NCBI RefSeq assembly: GCF_946481145.1
Contig: NZ_CAMLMJ010000011.1
Location: 1-64,000 of the forward strand
DNA from: an uncultured Sediminibacterium sp.
GTDB lineage: Bacteria; Bacteroidota; Bacteroidia; Chitinophagales; Chitinophagaceae
Direction of reading: 5' to 3'
DNA length: 64,000 bases
Positions within the stretch are counted from its first letter, which is position 1. Every line of letters begins with the position of its first letter. This document shows positions 35,670 to 44,305 of the stretch, in pieces. Position numbers and translations under genes: made by a program. Under the pieces are notes generated by a model. The model saw only the letters and a program-made list of their open reading frames with translations, was not told the DNA's origin and ran no database searches.

Positions 35670-36751
35670 GTCATCGGCTTGAAGCTAAAGTTCCTGATAA
35701 AATCAGTAACCATCGCATTAAATTGTTCACCTTCTCCAAACAGGAACTCGTGCCTGATTGGTAACACATACATCGGAAGATTGGCTAATTCGTCACGGAA
35801 TTTCATGAGGCGAACCGCATCTTTTTCAGTAGTCAGGATGATTTTGTCTTTTGCATGAATTTCATCAAACTTTGTCCTTATTTCATTCAGGTCATCTATA
35901 GAGAAAATATGGTGATCAGAATAGTCCTGTTGGTAATAAGTATGTGTTCTTTCGAGAAGATAATCTTTCAGTGGTTTTGGATTGGCAATACCACAAACCA
36001 GTAATACCTCATCGCGTGGGGTTAATAACCATTCGTCATCGTAATTGAAGATATGATAAGGAACCCCATAAGCAATTCGGGTAAAAAATACTTTTTGGTC
36101 GGCATTGGGTTGAAGGCTGCGAATGATCTGTTGTTTTTTTTCGTAACTCAGATCCTGCGGACATTTTGTAACCACTATTACAGAAGCTCGTTTTGCAGAC
36201 GCTTTTTCATCGCGTAAATCGCCTGTTGGCAGGAAAAAATCCTGCATGTAAATATTGCTGTATTCTGTTAATAATATATTGAACCCGGCTTTTACCGAAC
36301 GATGCTGAAAAGCATCATCGAGTATAATTGCCTGCAGGTCTGAAACATCTTGTAGCAATTGCGGAATAGCCACCAATCTTTCTTCACCCACAGCCACAGG
36401 AACATTCGGAAATTTCAGGTGAAACAACATGGGCTCATCGCCTATTTCAAGTGCCGTTGTGTTATTTCCTGCCAATACATATCCTTTTGTTTTCCGCTTA
36501 TATCCCCTGCTAAGTGTACCGACTTTGAATTGTGCGCTAAGCAGGTACAGCAAATATTCAACCATGGGAGATTTACCGGTACCACCAACAGCCAGGTTAC
36601 CAACACAGATCAGTGGGAAATTAAATCCGGAAGATTTGAGGTATTGTTTATCGAACATCCAATTCCTGATGCGTATTACCAAACCATACAGCAGGGCAAC
36701 TGGCAATAATAGAACTCGGAACGATTTAAGAAAAAGGGTATTAAAATTCAT
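35666..36751 (-). CDS. lpxK: Tetraacyldisaccharide 4'-kinase
   Basis: The 361-residue inner-membrane enzyme phosphorylates the 4' position of the lipid A disaccharide. It begins with an N-terminal membrane segment (LLPVALLYGLVIRIRN), then the Walker A GNLAVGGTGKSP near 52-63, GTLSRGYKRKTKGY, the FLPTGDLRD motif and a late KIILTTEKDAVRL. It overlaps the upstream cyclo-ligase gene by 11 bases. Confidence 0.95.
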   Translation of the reverse strand: MNFNTLFLKSFRVLLLPVALLYGLVIRIRNWMFDKQYLKSSGFNFPLICVGNLAVGGTGKSPMVEYLLYLLSAQFKVGTLSRGYKRKTKGYVLAGNNTTALEIGDEPMLFHLKFPNVPVAVGEERLVAIPQLLQDVSDLQAIILDDAFQHRSVKAGFNILLTEYSNIYMQDFFLPTGDLRDEKASAKRASVIVVTKCPQDLSYEKKQQIIRSLQPNADQKVFFTRIAYGVPYHIFNYDDEWLLTPRDEVLLVCGIANPKPLKDYLLERTHTYYQQDYSDHHIFSIDDLNEIRTKFDEIHAKDKIILTTEKDAVRLMKFRDELANLPMYVLPIRHEFLFGEGEQFNAMVTDFIRNFSFKPMT

Positions 36752-37310
36752 AGATATCCTTCGGCGTAATACAGTAATTCAAAGGTACATCAAATTCATG
36801 GGTGTCGGAGATAAGGGGAATGGGTTCGAAATAGCTGAATCCTATTTTAACAATATCTGGTTTGCATTCAGGTAGAAAACGATCATAGAACCCCTTACCA
36901 TACCCTAATCTATAGCCATTTTCATCACATAAAAGCATTGGGACGAATATGACATCAATATCCATGGGGTCTAATACTGGTTCATAAATGGGCTCTTCAA
37001 TGCCCCATTCATTTTGTTGGAATATGGTAGAATCTGATACCAGATGTGCAGAAATGCGATGTTCCTGCAAATTGCTAACCGGGTAAGCGAATTGTAAGCC
37101 CGGAAGAAAATGTTCTAAATATGACTCAAATAACGCAACATTCGGTTCTCCATATTTATCCATGGGCATATAACTCATCAGAATTTGCCAGGGGTCAAGT
37201 GGTAAACGCTGCAATTGAATGAGCATGAGATCATCCATGATCATCCTTTCGCGCGCAGATAGTTGTTGTCTTTCTGCTTTGATTTTTTTTCTTAGTTCCT
37301 GTTTAGTCAT
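36741..37310 (-). CDS. 5-formyltetrahydrofolate cyclo-ligase
   Basis: The 189-residue enzyme converts 5-formyltetrahydrofolate to 5,10-methenyltetrahydrofolate with ATP. Motifs are the basic N-terminus (KQELRKKIKAERQ), MDIDVIFVPMLLCDENGYRLGYGKGFYDRFL, with the glycine-rich ATP loop GYGKGFYDR, and the late HEFDVPLNYCITP. It lies between bioD (six-base gap) and lpxK (overlap). Confidence 0.92.
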   Translation of the reverse strand: MTKQELRKKIKAERQQLSARERMIMDDLMLIQLQRLPLDPWQILMSYMPMDKYGEPNVALFESYLEHFLPGLQFAYPVSNLQEHRISAHLVSDSTIFQQNEWGIEEPIYEPVLDPMDIDVIFVPMLLCDENGYRLGYGKGFYDRFLPECKPDIVKIGFSYFEPIPLISDTHEFDVPLNYCITPKDIYEF

Positions 37311-37316
37311 TTGAGG

Positions 37317-37964
37317 TTACAATACCGATGCTAAATTGTTTTTCAGCAAATCCGCATAATAACGGATGGTATCAGGATTTTTTTGTTCAAGGTAAGGAAT
37401 TGTTCCCAGAGAAGGATAGCCTGTCCACTCAACAATTTCCTGTTCATAATCGAGGTATTGATCACTAAATATCCAACCGGCCACATCAATTCCATGCTGC
37501 TTACAGTAAGCTGCAGTCAGTCTGGAATGATTGATACTTCCAAGATAATTACGGCTTACCAAAATTACCTTTGCATTCAACCGTTTAGCAAGATCGGCAA
37601 CAGTTTCATTCTTATTCAATGGCACCAGTAATCCTCCTGCACCTTCAATAATCAATTGCTTACTACCTAGTGCACCAAGTATATCGGTGCATTGTTTTTG
37701 AATAACAGATAAGTCAATTTCCATCCCTTCTTTTGCCGCTGCTATATGTGGAGATGCGGGCATTGCTAAACAATATGCTTCCTTGTGTATTACTGTATTG
37801 GCATTGCTGATTAATGCAGCCACCGTTTGGGCATCTGTACCATCTGCAAAGCCAGCCTGTACAGGCTTCCAGTAATCAGCATGCAATGCTTCAGTAACAA
37901 TTGCTGAAACTAATGTTTTACCAATATCGGTACCAATGCCGGTTATGAGGATGGGTTGGCGCAT
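37317..37964 (-). CDS. bioD: Dethiobiotin synthetase
   Basis: The enzyme closes the ureido ring of dethiobiotin from 7,8-diaminopelargonate, CO2 and ATP. The 215-residue product from the ATG at 37964 has the P-loop GIGTDIGKTLV near 8-18, DYWKPVQAG with the catalytic Lys, and EGAGGLLVPLN. An ATG at 37979 is in frame, but the five extra residues (MTIHN) are written by the heptad repeat and are judged not native. Other biotin genes are not adjacent. First gene of the bioD, cyclo-ligase, lpxK, rnr group. Confidence 0.93.
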   Translation of the reverse strand: MRQPILITGIGTDIGKTLVSAIVTEALHADYWKPVQAGFADGTDAQTVAALISNANTVIHKEAYCLAMPASPHIAAAKEGMEIDLSVIQKQCTDILGALGSKQLIIEGAGGLLVPLNKNETVADLAKRLNAKVILVSRNYLGSINHSRLTAAYCKQHGIDVAGWIFSDQYLDYEQEIVEWTGYPSLGTIPYLEQKNPDTIRYYADLLKNNLASVL

Positions 37965-37965
37965 A

Positions 37966-38106
37966 TTGTGAATTGTCAATGGTGAATTGTCAATGTCCAG
38001 ATGTGAATTGTCAATGGTGAATTGTCAATAGGGAGTAATTAATATTCTTTAATCACCCGTAAAATTGACCATTCACCATTGACAATTCACATCTAACCAT
38101 TCACAC
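37966..38106. repeat. Heptad-word inverted repeat (TGTGAAT/TGTCAAT)
   Basis: Words TGTGAAT, TGTCAAT, GGTGAAT, TGTCAAT recur twice on the left, and the right arm reads GACCATT, CACCATT, GACAATT, CACATCT. It lies between bioD and rsmD on the same strand. The last residues VNG and the stop codon of rsmD are written in it. Its words recur at 63764-63811. Confidence 0.85.
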
Positions 38107-38638
38107 TATTAAAAAAGGAAAACAACGTCGTTCCATAATTTCTTTGAAAACTGAATCCCTGGAATTTCTCATAATTGTTCCTCGGTGTGTGTTCGAGCAC
38201 AAAAAAGCCACCGGGTCTGATCATTTTTTTCGCTACAATTATTTTCGGTATTTCATCAATGGTGCCCAGTGCATATGGTGGGCCCGCGAATATGAAATCA
38301 AAGTCTTCAGTGCAGGTATTTAGGTAGGCAAAAACATCCATTTTAAGGATCTTATGGTTTTCCATACCCAACATGGTCGCATTATTTTTTATGAAACCAT
38401 GCATGATCGTATCTTTTTCTACAATGGTAAGATCAGCCGCCCCTCTTGATGCCAACTCATAACTGATACAACCTGTGCCCCCAAATAAATCAAGTATTTT
38501 AATGCCTTCAAAATCCATTCGGTTTTGTAGTATGTTGAATAGACCCTCTTTAGCTATATCTGTAGTTGGCCGCGTATGCGGCATGTTTGCAGGTGGACTT
38601 ATCCTTCGTCCACCCCATTTCCCTGAAATAATCCTCAT
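38093..38638 (-). CDS. rsmD: 16S rRNA (guanine966-N2)-methyltransferase
   Basis: The 181-residue SAM-dependent enzyme methylates G966 of 16S rRNA. It has RIISGKWGGRRI at the start, RPTTDIAKEGLFNIL, the SAM motif ILDLFGGTGCISYELASRGA and the catalytic motif in FDFIFAGPPYALG. The usual first residue of (D/N)PPY is Gly here. The stop codon and last residues lie in a heptad repeat. It overlaps the upstream DUF3822 gene by four bases, a typical pairing in this phylum. Confidence 0.9.
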   Translation of the reverse strand: MRIISGKWGGRRISPPANMPHTRPTTDIAKEGLFNILQNRMDFEGIKILDLFGGTGCISYELASRGAADLTIVEKDTIMHGFIKNNATMLGMENHKILKMDVFAYLNTCTEDFDFIFAGPPYALGTIDEIPKIIVAKKMIRPGGFFVLEHTPRNNYEKFQGFSFQRNYGTTLFSFFNSVNG

Positions 38639-39465
38639 ATGATTGAATTAAAGAAAGGGGTAAAAGTATGTGGATGATGTGATTCAAGCATACCCGGGAG
38701 TAGTAATGATTCAGGAATTTGCTTAAACTGTCTGTTTACAAAGAGCATCTGTAATTTTCGGTGTAATTCGCCATGCGGTTCTATAAACCCACTCATCTCC
38801 AGCATAATATCTTCTGGTTGTAACTGGTACTCTTTCAGTAAAGCTAGTATATGATAGCCTATATCTTCCGGACAGCTATAATCGTATGTTTGGATGAATT
38901 GAAGTTGATTATTATCCCATAATGTTACAATAAAGATTGACTGATAAACCTGTAAGAATAACAAATGTGGTGTTTGGTTTTGCGACAACGATTCAACTAT
39001 TTCAGTATAAATATGCTTGAACTGATAAAGGTGAAAATGTCGGAGAGCCTGCTCGTGGATAGATTTCTTTACCCGGTAAACATTCATCATCGGCTTTTCC
39101 GTATCCAGTTTATCGTGTTTGGTGTCGTCGGTATAATTATCTCCGAATAAAAGGGCTAAAAAATCTTCACCCGCGGCATTACTTGATTTTTCAACTGGTA
39201 TCATTACAGCCTCTTTAAAATTACAAGTAATGAAAACCTGATCAAAATGATGCTCAAGCAATACGGAGTTTCGCTTTATTTCAAAAAAAACATCGCTCCA
39301 ATCGTTTATATCATCAGCAAGCTCAAAAAATTCGAACGCATAAGGTTTTCCGTCAGCTATCACCGCACAGGCTACATGAACGGGCGCAATATCCAGTCTT
39401 AAGGTTTTGCCATTACCCGAATCAATTCCAGCGGGATGATAAAATGCAATTGTTTTTTGGGCCAT
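38635..39465 (-). CDS. DUF3822 family protein
   Basis: The 276-residue protein belongs to DUF3822, conserved in Bacteroidota and commonly next to rsmD. It has no signal peptide. The pattern of its first third and the later QYKHIYTEIVES-like middle and EDIMLEMSGFIE segment suggest a two-lobed actin/ASKHA-type fold, though nucleotide-binding motifs are not obvious. The final bases overlap the rsmD start (ATGA), implying translational coupling. Function unknown; a role linked to ribosome assembly is only guilt by association. Confidence 0.75.
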   Translation of the reverse strand: MAQKTIAFYHPAGIDSGNGKTLRLDIAPVHVACAVIADGKPYAFEFFELADDINDWSDVFFEIKRNSVLLEHHFDQVFITCNFKEAVMIPVEKSSNAAGEDFLALLFGDNYTDDTKHDKLDTEKPMMNVYRVKKSIHEQALRHFHLYQFKHIYTEIVESLSQNQTPHLLFLQVYQSIFIVTLWDNNQLQFIQTYDYSCPEDIGYHILALLKEYQLQPEDIMLEMSGFIEPHGELHRKLQMLFVNRQFKQIPESLLLPGMLESHHPHTFTPFFNSII

Positions 39466-39527
39466 TGTTCGATTATTCTTTGCAATGATATAAAAAAAGA
39501 CCCTGAGTTCAACACCTGTTTTAATAG

Positions 39528-39535
39528 TAGCTTTG
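39528..39535 (+). promoter_or_regulatory. -7 box of the MATE gene, eight bases from the ATG
   Basis: TAGCTTTG matches TAnnTTTG exactly. Its position implies a leader of about five bases. The -33 region is poor. Confidence 0.45.
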
Positions 39536-39543
39536 CGCGGCCC

Positions 39544-40902
39544 ATGGCTTCCGCAGGATCAAATATTAACTTACAGGTGTCTGTAACAAACAGGCAGATA
39601 TTGTCAATCGCATTGCCAATATCGGCTTCTATTGTTGTTCCTCAGATCAATTTTATCACAAATAATATTTTCCTTGGCGGACTTGGACAGAAAGCATTGG
39701 GTGTAGCGGGCATTACAGGCGTTTATTACCTCATTTTTGCTGTTATTGGAAATGGGCTGAATAACGGGCTTCAGGCGCTTATATCCAGAAGAGCCGGTGA
39801 AAACCGTATTGATCAGATAGGAAACCTATTTTTCCAGGGTATTCGCATTTCTCTGATACTCTCATTATTTGGTATCCTTTTTACCTGGTTTTTTGCCCCT
39901 ATTTTATTTCGATTCGCCCTGCATGATGCACAAAGCGTTAAAATGGCTATTGAATTTCTGAACATCCGTATGCTGGGACTGCCTTTTTTGTATATATACC
40001 AAATGAGAAATGCATTACTAGTGGGCATCAATCAGAGCCGATTACTGATTATAGGAACCGCAGTAGAAGCTTTCACCAATATCTATTTTGATTATGGGTT
40101 TATTTATGGCAAATTGGGACTCCCCGAATTAGGGTTTAATGGGGCTGCTTATGCATCCATCATATCTGAAATAGCGGGGTTGCTGGTTATTTTTTTGGTG
40201 ATACACAAAAAAGGACTAGGACAAAAGCTCGAATTGTTTAAAAATATACAATTCGACTGGATCAATGTAAAATTGATTTTGCGTATCTCCTTCCCTATTA
40301 TAATGCAATTAGCAATCAGTGTAATTAGCTGGGAGTTTTTTTATATACTTATTGAGCACCATGGCGAAAGGGATCTAGCCATCTCGAATACCATGCGAAA
40401 TATTTTTGGATTTTTTGGTTGTTTTACCTGGGCATTCGGAGCAACCACCAATAGTATGGTAAGCAATATTATTGGTCAGGGATTAGAACATCGCGTTCCT
40501 GAACTGGTCAATAAAATAATGAAATGGAGTTTAGGTTTTGCCGTTTGTGTATGTATTATTCTAAATCTATTTCCTCATACATTTCTTTCCATATACGGAC
40601 AAGGAGAAGGGTTTATTGAAGCAGCTATTCCGGTTATGCGAATCGTGTCTTTTGCATTGGTATTAATGGCTGTTTCAGTAATCTGGCTGAATGCAGTTAC
40701 CGGAACGGGAAATACAAAAGTGAACCTGTACAGTGAAATAGCAGCAATATGTCTTTACTGCATTTATGTATACATCGTACTTGAAAAACTTAACCTCCCC
40801 ATTGGCTGGGGTTGGGCAAGTGAAGGAATATACTGGACTACCCTGCTCATCCCTTCTTTCTGGTTTATGCGTAGCGGTAGATGGAAGCTGGGGAAGATCT
40901 AG
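39544..40902 (+). CDS. MATE family multidrug/Na+ antiporter
   Basis: The 452-residue product has about twelve membrane helices in two similar halves, starting NRQILSIALPISASIVVPQ (the MATE entry motif) and FLGGLGQKALGVAG, with a matching second half after the central loop. Such proteins export cationic drugs in exchange for Na+ or H+. The longer frame from 39436 would cross the promoter box and add a Cys-rich segment with no family match, so 39544 is used. The stop codon TAG is completed by the heptad repeat at 40901. Confidence 0.88.
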   Translation: MASAGSNINLQVSVTNRQILSIALPISASIVVPQINFITNNIFLGGLGQKALGVAGITGVYYLIFAVIGNGLNNGLQALISRRAGENRIDQIGNLFFQGIRISLILSLFGILFTWFFAPILFRFALHDAQSVKMAIEFLNIRMLGLPFLYIYQMRNALLVGINQSRLLIIGTAVEAFTNIYFDYGFIYGKLGLPELGFNGAAYASIISEIAGLLVIFLVIHKKGLGQKLELFKNIQFDWINVKLILRISFPIIMQLAISVISWEFFYILIEHHGERDLAISNTMRNIFGFFGCFTWAFGATTNSMVSNIIGQGLEHRVPELVNKIMKWSLGFAVCVCIILNLFPHTFLSIYGQGEGFIEAAIPVMRIVSFALVLMAVSVIWLNAVTGTGNTKVNLYSEIAAICLYCIYVYIVLEKLNLPIGWGWASEGIYWTTLLIPSFWFMRSGRWKLGKI

Positions 40903-40943
40903 TCCATAGACCATTGACCATGGACCATGGTCTATGGACTATG
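40901..40943. repeat. Heptad-word inverted repeat (AGTCCAT family), copy 2
   Basis: Words AGTCCAT, AGACCAT, TGACCAT, GGACCAT, GGTCTAT, GGACTAT. It shares words with 787-842, and in both cases the neighbouring gene stops at TAG within TAGTCCAT. Confidence 0.85.
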
Positions 40944-41027
40944 CACTACAAGCTTGTAATCAATTGTTAAATAACACTAATACATTCCTACTATATTTTA
41001 TTTGTCTTTTCTTAGTAAAAAAATGCG

Positions 41028-41690
41028 ATGAAAAAAACACTATTATGGATTTTGGGAACTGTGATTACATCGGCCAGCTTTGCTCAATTTCAAAAAAATG
41101 ACCGATTATTGTCTGGTCAGGTTTTCTTTAATAATGGCGCTGAAAAAAATTCAATCTCCAATACAAAAGTTACTGGATTTAGCACAGGTATAAATCTCTC
41201 TGCATCAAAATTCAGCTCACCTACAAGATTTAATAGTATTCAACTTTCTTATTCTAATACAACAAATAAACAGGAAAGTGGAAGCAATATCAATAAGTTC
41301 TCCTATAACCAAATAGGGCTTGCTTTAGGACATACCATGCTTTCGCAACTTGCCAATAGATTTTACCTGAGCTTTCCCTTTACCGGAGGTTTTAGTGTGG
41401 GGAATGGCAAAACTAGGAACAATAATGTATTGTCATCTTCCAGTAATTCTTTTTCAGTAGCAATCTCTGCTAATATGGGTTTATTATACCAGACACAAAA
41501 AAGATGGGTGTTCATGGCTAATATCATATCGTTAGGACAGATATCTTATAATAACGCGCGGACAAAAGCATATAACAATGCCGGACTGGTAGTGAGTGAT
41601 GTAAAAAACAACAGTATTAACTTCACAGGAGGTTTCAATGGTACACCATTCAATAATCTTTCGATTGGTGTCGGGTACCTTATCCGTTAA
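41028..41690 (+). CDS. Exported outer-membrane beta-barrel-like protein
   Basis: A 220-residue protein with a signal peptide (MKKTLLWILGTVITSASFAQF) and alternating hydrophobic residues in short strands throughout, ending in FNNLSIGVGYLIR, a plausible barrel-terminal strand. It resembles small barrel proteins seen in the phylum, but I cannot name a family. Monocistronic, followed by a strong bidirectional terminator. Confidence 0.7.
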   Translation: MKKTLLWILGTVITSASFAQFQKNDRLLSGQVFFNNGAEKNSISNTKVTGFSTGINLSASKFSSPTRFNSIQLSYSNTTNKQESGSNINKFSYNQIGLALGHTMLSQLANRFYLSFPFTGGFSVGNGKTRNNNVLSSSSNSFSVAISANMGLLYQTQKRWVFMANIISLGQISYNNARTKAYNNAGLVVSDVKNNSINFTGGFNGTPFNNLSIGVGYLIR

Positions 41691-41703
41691 AATAACCAAA
41701 TTT

Positions 41704-41738
41704 AAAAAGCCACTGCATTTAGATAGCAGTGGCTTTTT
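41704..41738. terminator. Bidirectional terminator between convergent genes
   Basis: GCCACTGC pairs with GCAGTGGC around nine bases (41709-41733), flanked by AAAAA and TTTTT, serving both the barrel gene and the acyl-CoA-binding protein gene. Confidence 0.9.
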
Positions 41739-41741
41739 AAA

Positions 41742-42002
41742 TTATGCTCCTTTTAATTTATTAATGAGATCTACGTATTGCTGCATGGCGTCGTCTTTTG
41801 TCATGCCTTTTAGTTTTACCCAGGCTTCATGTTTAAATTTTGCAACAAAATCGAACATGTTTTCCGGGCCTGCATCATTATTATCACCTTCTGTAGCTTG
41901 TTTATAAAGCGAATAAAGTTTTAACAGGGTTTCGTTATCAGGCTTTTCTGTTAGTGTTTTACTGTTGGCAACGGCCGTTGTAAATAGATCCTGTAATGAC
42001 AT
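41742..42002 (-). CDS. Acyl-CoA-binding protein
   Basis: The 86-residue protein matches the four-helix acyl-CoA-binding (ACBP) family: DLFTTAVANSKTLTEKPDNETLLKLYSLYKQATEGD contains the ligand-contacting Tyr and Lys pattern YxxYKQAT, then KFKHEAWVKLKGMTKDDAMQQYVDLI. It binds long-chain acyl-CoA in the cytoplasm. The family is mainly eukaryotic but widespread in Bacteroidota. It follows the TPR gene by 24 bases in the folB-TPR-ACBP group. Confidence 0.92.
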   Translation of the reverse strand: MSLQDLFTTAVANSKTLTEKPDNETLLKLYSLYKQATEGDNNDAGPENMFDFVAKFKHEAWVKLKGMTKDDAMQQYVDLINKLKGA

Positions 42003-42026
42003 AGTTAGGGTTTATATTCTTAATTA

Positions 42027-42794
42027 TTATTGCATTGATTCCAACAATTTGGCCCCTTCGGCTTTTAAGCCAATGTCGTCTCCGGTACGCGTAGGTAGCT
42101 TCACCAGTTTATTCAATACTTCAATGGCTTTTGCGGGTTGTCTGCTTTCTTTATAAGCTTTAGCAAGATCCAGGTAATTGGCTACAAAATAGGGTTCAAG
42201 TGTTTTACATTTTTCCATGTATTGAATCGCTTTATCCAGATCGCTAGGTGGTAACCCACCGTATAATAGCTTCACAGCAGCTTTTTTGAAACCAGATAAT
42301 GTTACCATCTCATAATGCCATTTGCCCATGGTATAATTTGCTTTGGCATGTTCAGGGTTTATTTGCAGTGCTTTTTCGGCATACTGTAGAATATCTTTAA
42401 CGTAGGCAACCACTTGTTTGTTTTCGGTTTCAATATCCGTCATTTTCCCTGATGCCATTGCCATAGCATAGGCAGCGTCGGCCTGTGTACTATCTGCCTG
42501 CCAGGCTCTTTTTGCGTAAGATAAAGCCGTTTCATAAAACAAGCGCTTTGTTTTTTTATCTGTTTGTTTACCTCCGATAGAAGCACTCAGTTCTGCGGCC
42601 CTAACCAGTGCCTTTATTTGTGTCGGCTCTGTTGTGAGGATTTGTTTGTACTTCTCTAATGCTTCATTGTCTTTCTGCACCCTTTCCAGGTTGCTGGCTT
42701 CTTTATACAGAATATTAATGTCCTGCGCAGCAATTAATTGTACGGAAAGCATTATTACTGAGAGAGTGAACCACTTTTTAAAAAAAATCTTCAT
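42027..42794 (-). CDS. Exported TPR protein
   Basis: The 255-residue protein has a signal peptide (FTLSVIMLSVQLIAAQ) and tetratricopeptide-like repeats, for example NEALEKYKQILTTEPTQIKALVRAAELS, ALQINPEHAKANYTMGKWHYEM and AIQYMEKCKTLEPYFVANYLDLAKAY. The four-base overlap with folB (ATGA) indicates coupling. A periplasmic scaffold; partner unknown. Confidence 0.85.
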   Translation of the reverse strand: MKIFFKKWFTLSVIMLSVQLIAAQDINILYKEASNLERVQKDNEALEKYKQILTTEPTQIKALVRAAELSASIGGKQTDKKTKRLFYETALSYAKRAWQADSTQADAAYAMAMASGKMTDIETENKQVVAYVKDILQYAEKALQINPEHAKANYTMGKWHYEMVTLSGFKKAAVKLLYGGLPPSDLDKAIQYMEKCKTLEPYFVANYLDLAKAYKESRQPAKAIEVLNKLVKLPTRTGDDIGLKAEGAKLLESMQ

Positions 42795-43159
42795 GCTTGA
42801 ATGTCTTTTCGGTGAATGGAAAGTGAAACACCTGTAGCTCCGATAAAACCTGCTATAGGTGGATGCATTTTCCGAATAGCAATATTCACTTCTTCAGCCA
42901 GAGAAAACTGTGCCAGAATATCTGATGCAATATTAGAAATCACTGTTTCCAGCAATGGTGTAGCCTCTTGCATATGTTTCTTCACCAGTTCGAATAAAGA
43001 TACATAGTTGATGGTTTGCTCCAATTCAACAACGGGTAATACAGGGGGATGATAGTTAACTGTCAGATCAATGATAAAATCATTCCCCAACACTTTCTCC
43101 TCTTCATACAACCCGTGGTATGCGTGTAACTGTAGTTGGTGGAGATGGATGGAAAGCAT
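42791..43159 (-). CDS. folB: Dihydroneopterin aldolase
   Basis: The enzyme splits 7,8-dihydroneopterin in folate synthesis. From the ATG at 43159 the 122 residues match the family: HLHQLQLHAYHGLYEEEKVLGNDFIIDL with catalytic Tyr and Glu, INYVSLFELVKK, LLETVISNIASDIL and MHPPIAGFIGATGVSLSIHRK. The in-frame ATG at 43240 adds 27 residues encoded by the heptad repeat and is rejected. Confidence 0.92.
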   Translation of the reverse strand: MLSIHLHQLQLHAYHGLYEEEKVLGNDFIIDLTVNYHPPVLPVVELEQTINYVSLFELVKKHMQEATPLLETVISNIASDILAQFSLAEEVNIAIRKMHPPIAGFIGATGVSLSIHRKDIQA

Positions 43160-43161
43160 AT

Positions 43162-43276
43162 ATATGAAATAAGAAATAAGGAATGAGAAATAAGGAATGT
43201 GAAAGTAGGGAGAAAAAGGAATTGGGTAGCAGAATCTCACTTTCTCATTCCTTATTTCTCATTCCTTATTTCTCTG
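43162..43276. repeat. Heptad-word inverted repeat (GAAATAA/ATTTCTC)
   Basis: Left arm words GAAATAA, GAAATAA, GGAATGA, GAAATAA, GGAATGT; right arm CTTTCTC, ATTCCTT, ATTTCTC, ATTCCTT, ATTTCTC. The spacer is about 40 bases. It lies between trxB and folB on the same strand. Confidence 0.85.
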
Positions 43277-43280
43277 TTTC

Positions 43281-44228
43281 TCAGGCCAACCCTTTGGATG
43301 TAAGATAGCGTTCTGCATCGAGTGCGGCCATGCATCCGCTGCCTGCGGCGGTTACAGCCTGGCGGTAATTTTTATCCTGTACATCGCCGGCGGCAAACAC
43401 ACCTTCCAGGTTGGTTTTGGTGGTGCCAGGAATAGTTTTTATATAGCCTGTATCATCCATATCGATCCAACCTTTAAAAATATCGCTGTTGGGTTGGTGA
43501 CCGATAGCAACGAAAAATCCGCTGATAGGAATTTCTTCTGTATTACCAGTTTGGTTATTCTTAATGCGAACAGCATCTACTTTTTTCTCACCCAAAATTT
43601 CATCTGTGTCTGTGTTCCAGTACACTTTAATATTTGGAGTATTTAGCACACGATCCTGCATTACTTTACTTGCACGCATCTGATCTCTGCGAATAAACAT
43701 GTGTACAGTGGTGCAGAGTTTCGACAGATAAAGTGCTTCTTCAGCAGCAGTATCTCCTGCCCCTACGATAGCAACATCTTTTCCTTTGAAGAAAAATCCA
43801 TCACATACTGCGCAGGCACTAACCCCAAAACCATTTAATCTTTGTTCACTTTCCAGTCCCAGCCACTTAGCTGATGCGCCAGTGCTGATGATCACAGCAT
43901 CTGCTTCGATCCATTTTTCTTCATCTATTTCAATGCGATAGGGCTGCTTGCTGAAATCTACTTTTGTAGCCAGTCCATAACGTATATCTGCACCCATACG
44001 TGCAGCCTGTTTCTCAAAATGTACCATCATTTCCGGCCCCTGAATACCTTCAGGATAACCCGGATAGTTTTCTACTTCTGTGGTAATGGTGAGCTGTCCA
44101 CCTGGTTGTATACCCTGGTATAATACGGGTTTCATATTTGCACGGGCTGCATAAATTGCGGCTGTGTAACCGGCAGGCCCTGAGCCGATAATCAATACAT
44201 GTACTTTTTCTGTTGCTTCACTTGCCAT
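43281..44228 (-). CDS. trxB: Thioredoxin-disulfide reductase
   Basis: The 315-residue flavoprotein reduces thioredoxin with NADPH. The FAD motif GSGPAG lies at 15-20, the redox pair is CAVC at Cys139 and Cys142, the NADPH motif is GAGDTAAEEALYL, and the C-terminal FAD motif is GVFAAGDVQD. A TAAATTTG -7 box lies at 44255-44262 on the minus strand, leaving a leader of about 23 bases. Confidence 0.95.
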   Translation of the reverse strand: MASEATEKVHVLIIGSGPAGYTAAIYAARANMKPVLYQGIQPGGQLTITTEVENYPGYPEGIQGPEMMVHFEKQAARMGADIRYGLATKVDFSKQPYRIEIDEEKWIEADAVIISTGASAKWLGLESEQRLNGFGVSACAVCDGFFFKGKDVAIVGAGDTAAEEALYLSKLCTTVHMFIRRDQMRASKVMQDRVLNTPNIKVYWNTDTDEILGEKKVDAVRIKNNQTGNTEEIPISGFFVAIGHQPNSDIFKGWIDMDDTGYIKTIPGTTKTNLEGVFAAGDVQDKNYRQAVTAAGSGCMAALDAERYLTSKGLA

Positions 44229-44254
44229 ACTGTGTGTTTTACTTATTAGACGAA

Positions 44255-44262
44255 CAAATTTA
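44255..44262 (-). promoter_or_regulatory. -7 box of trxB
   Basis: TAAATTTG on the minus strand matches TAnnTTTG exactly, 26 bases before the start codon. No clear -33 element was seen. Confidence 0.45.
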
Positions 44263-44305
44263 TAGAACCCTTGCAGTTTAAAATGCTGGTTTTACACAGT
44301 ATCGT

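Noticed and set aside
37965..37979. Five extra N-terminal residues of BioD from an ATG at 37979
   Set aside because: The codons lie in the heptad repeat and the next ATG gives the family's normal start.
39436..39543. 36-residue extension of the MATE protein
   Set aside because: It precedes the -7 box at 39528-39535 and overlaps the divergent DUF3822 gene.
43160..43240. 27-residue N-terminal extension of FolB
   Set aside because: It is translated from the repeat (FHIPYFSFLISYF) and is absent from the normal 120-residue family length.
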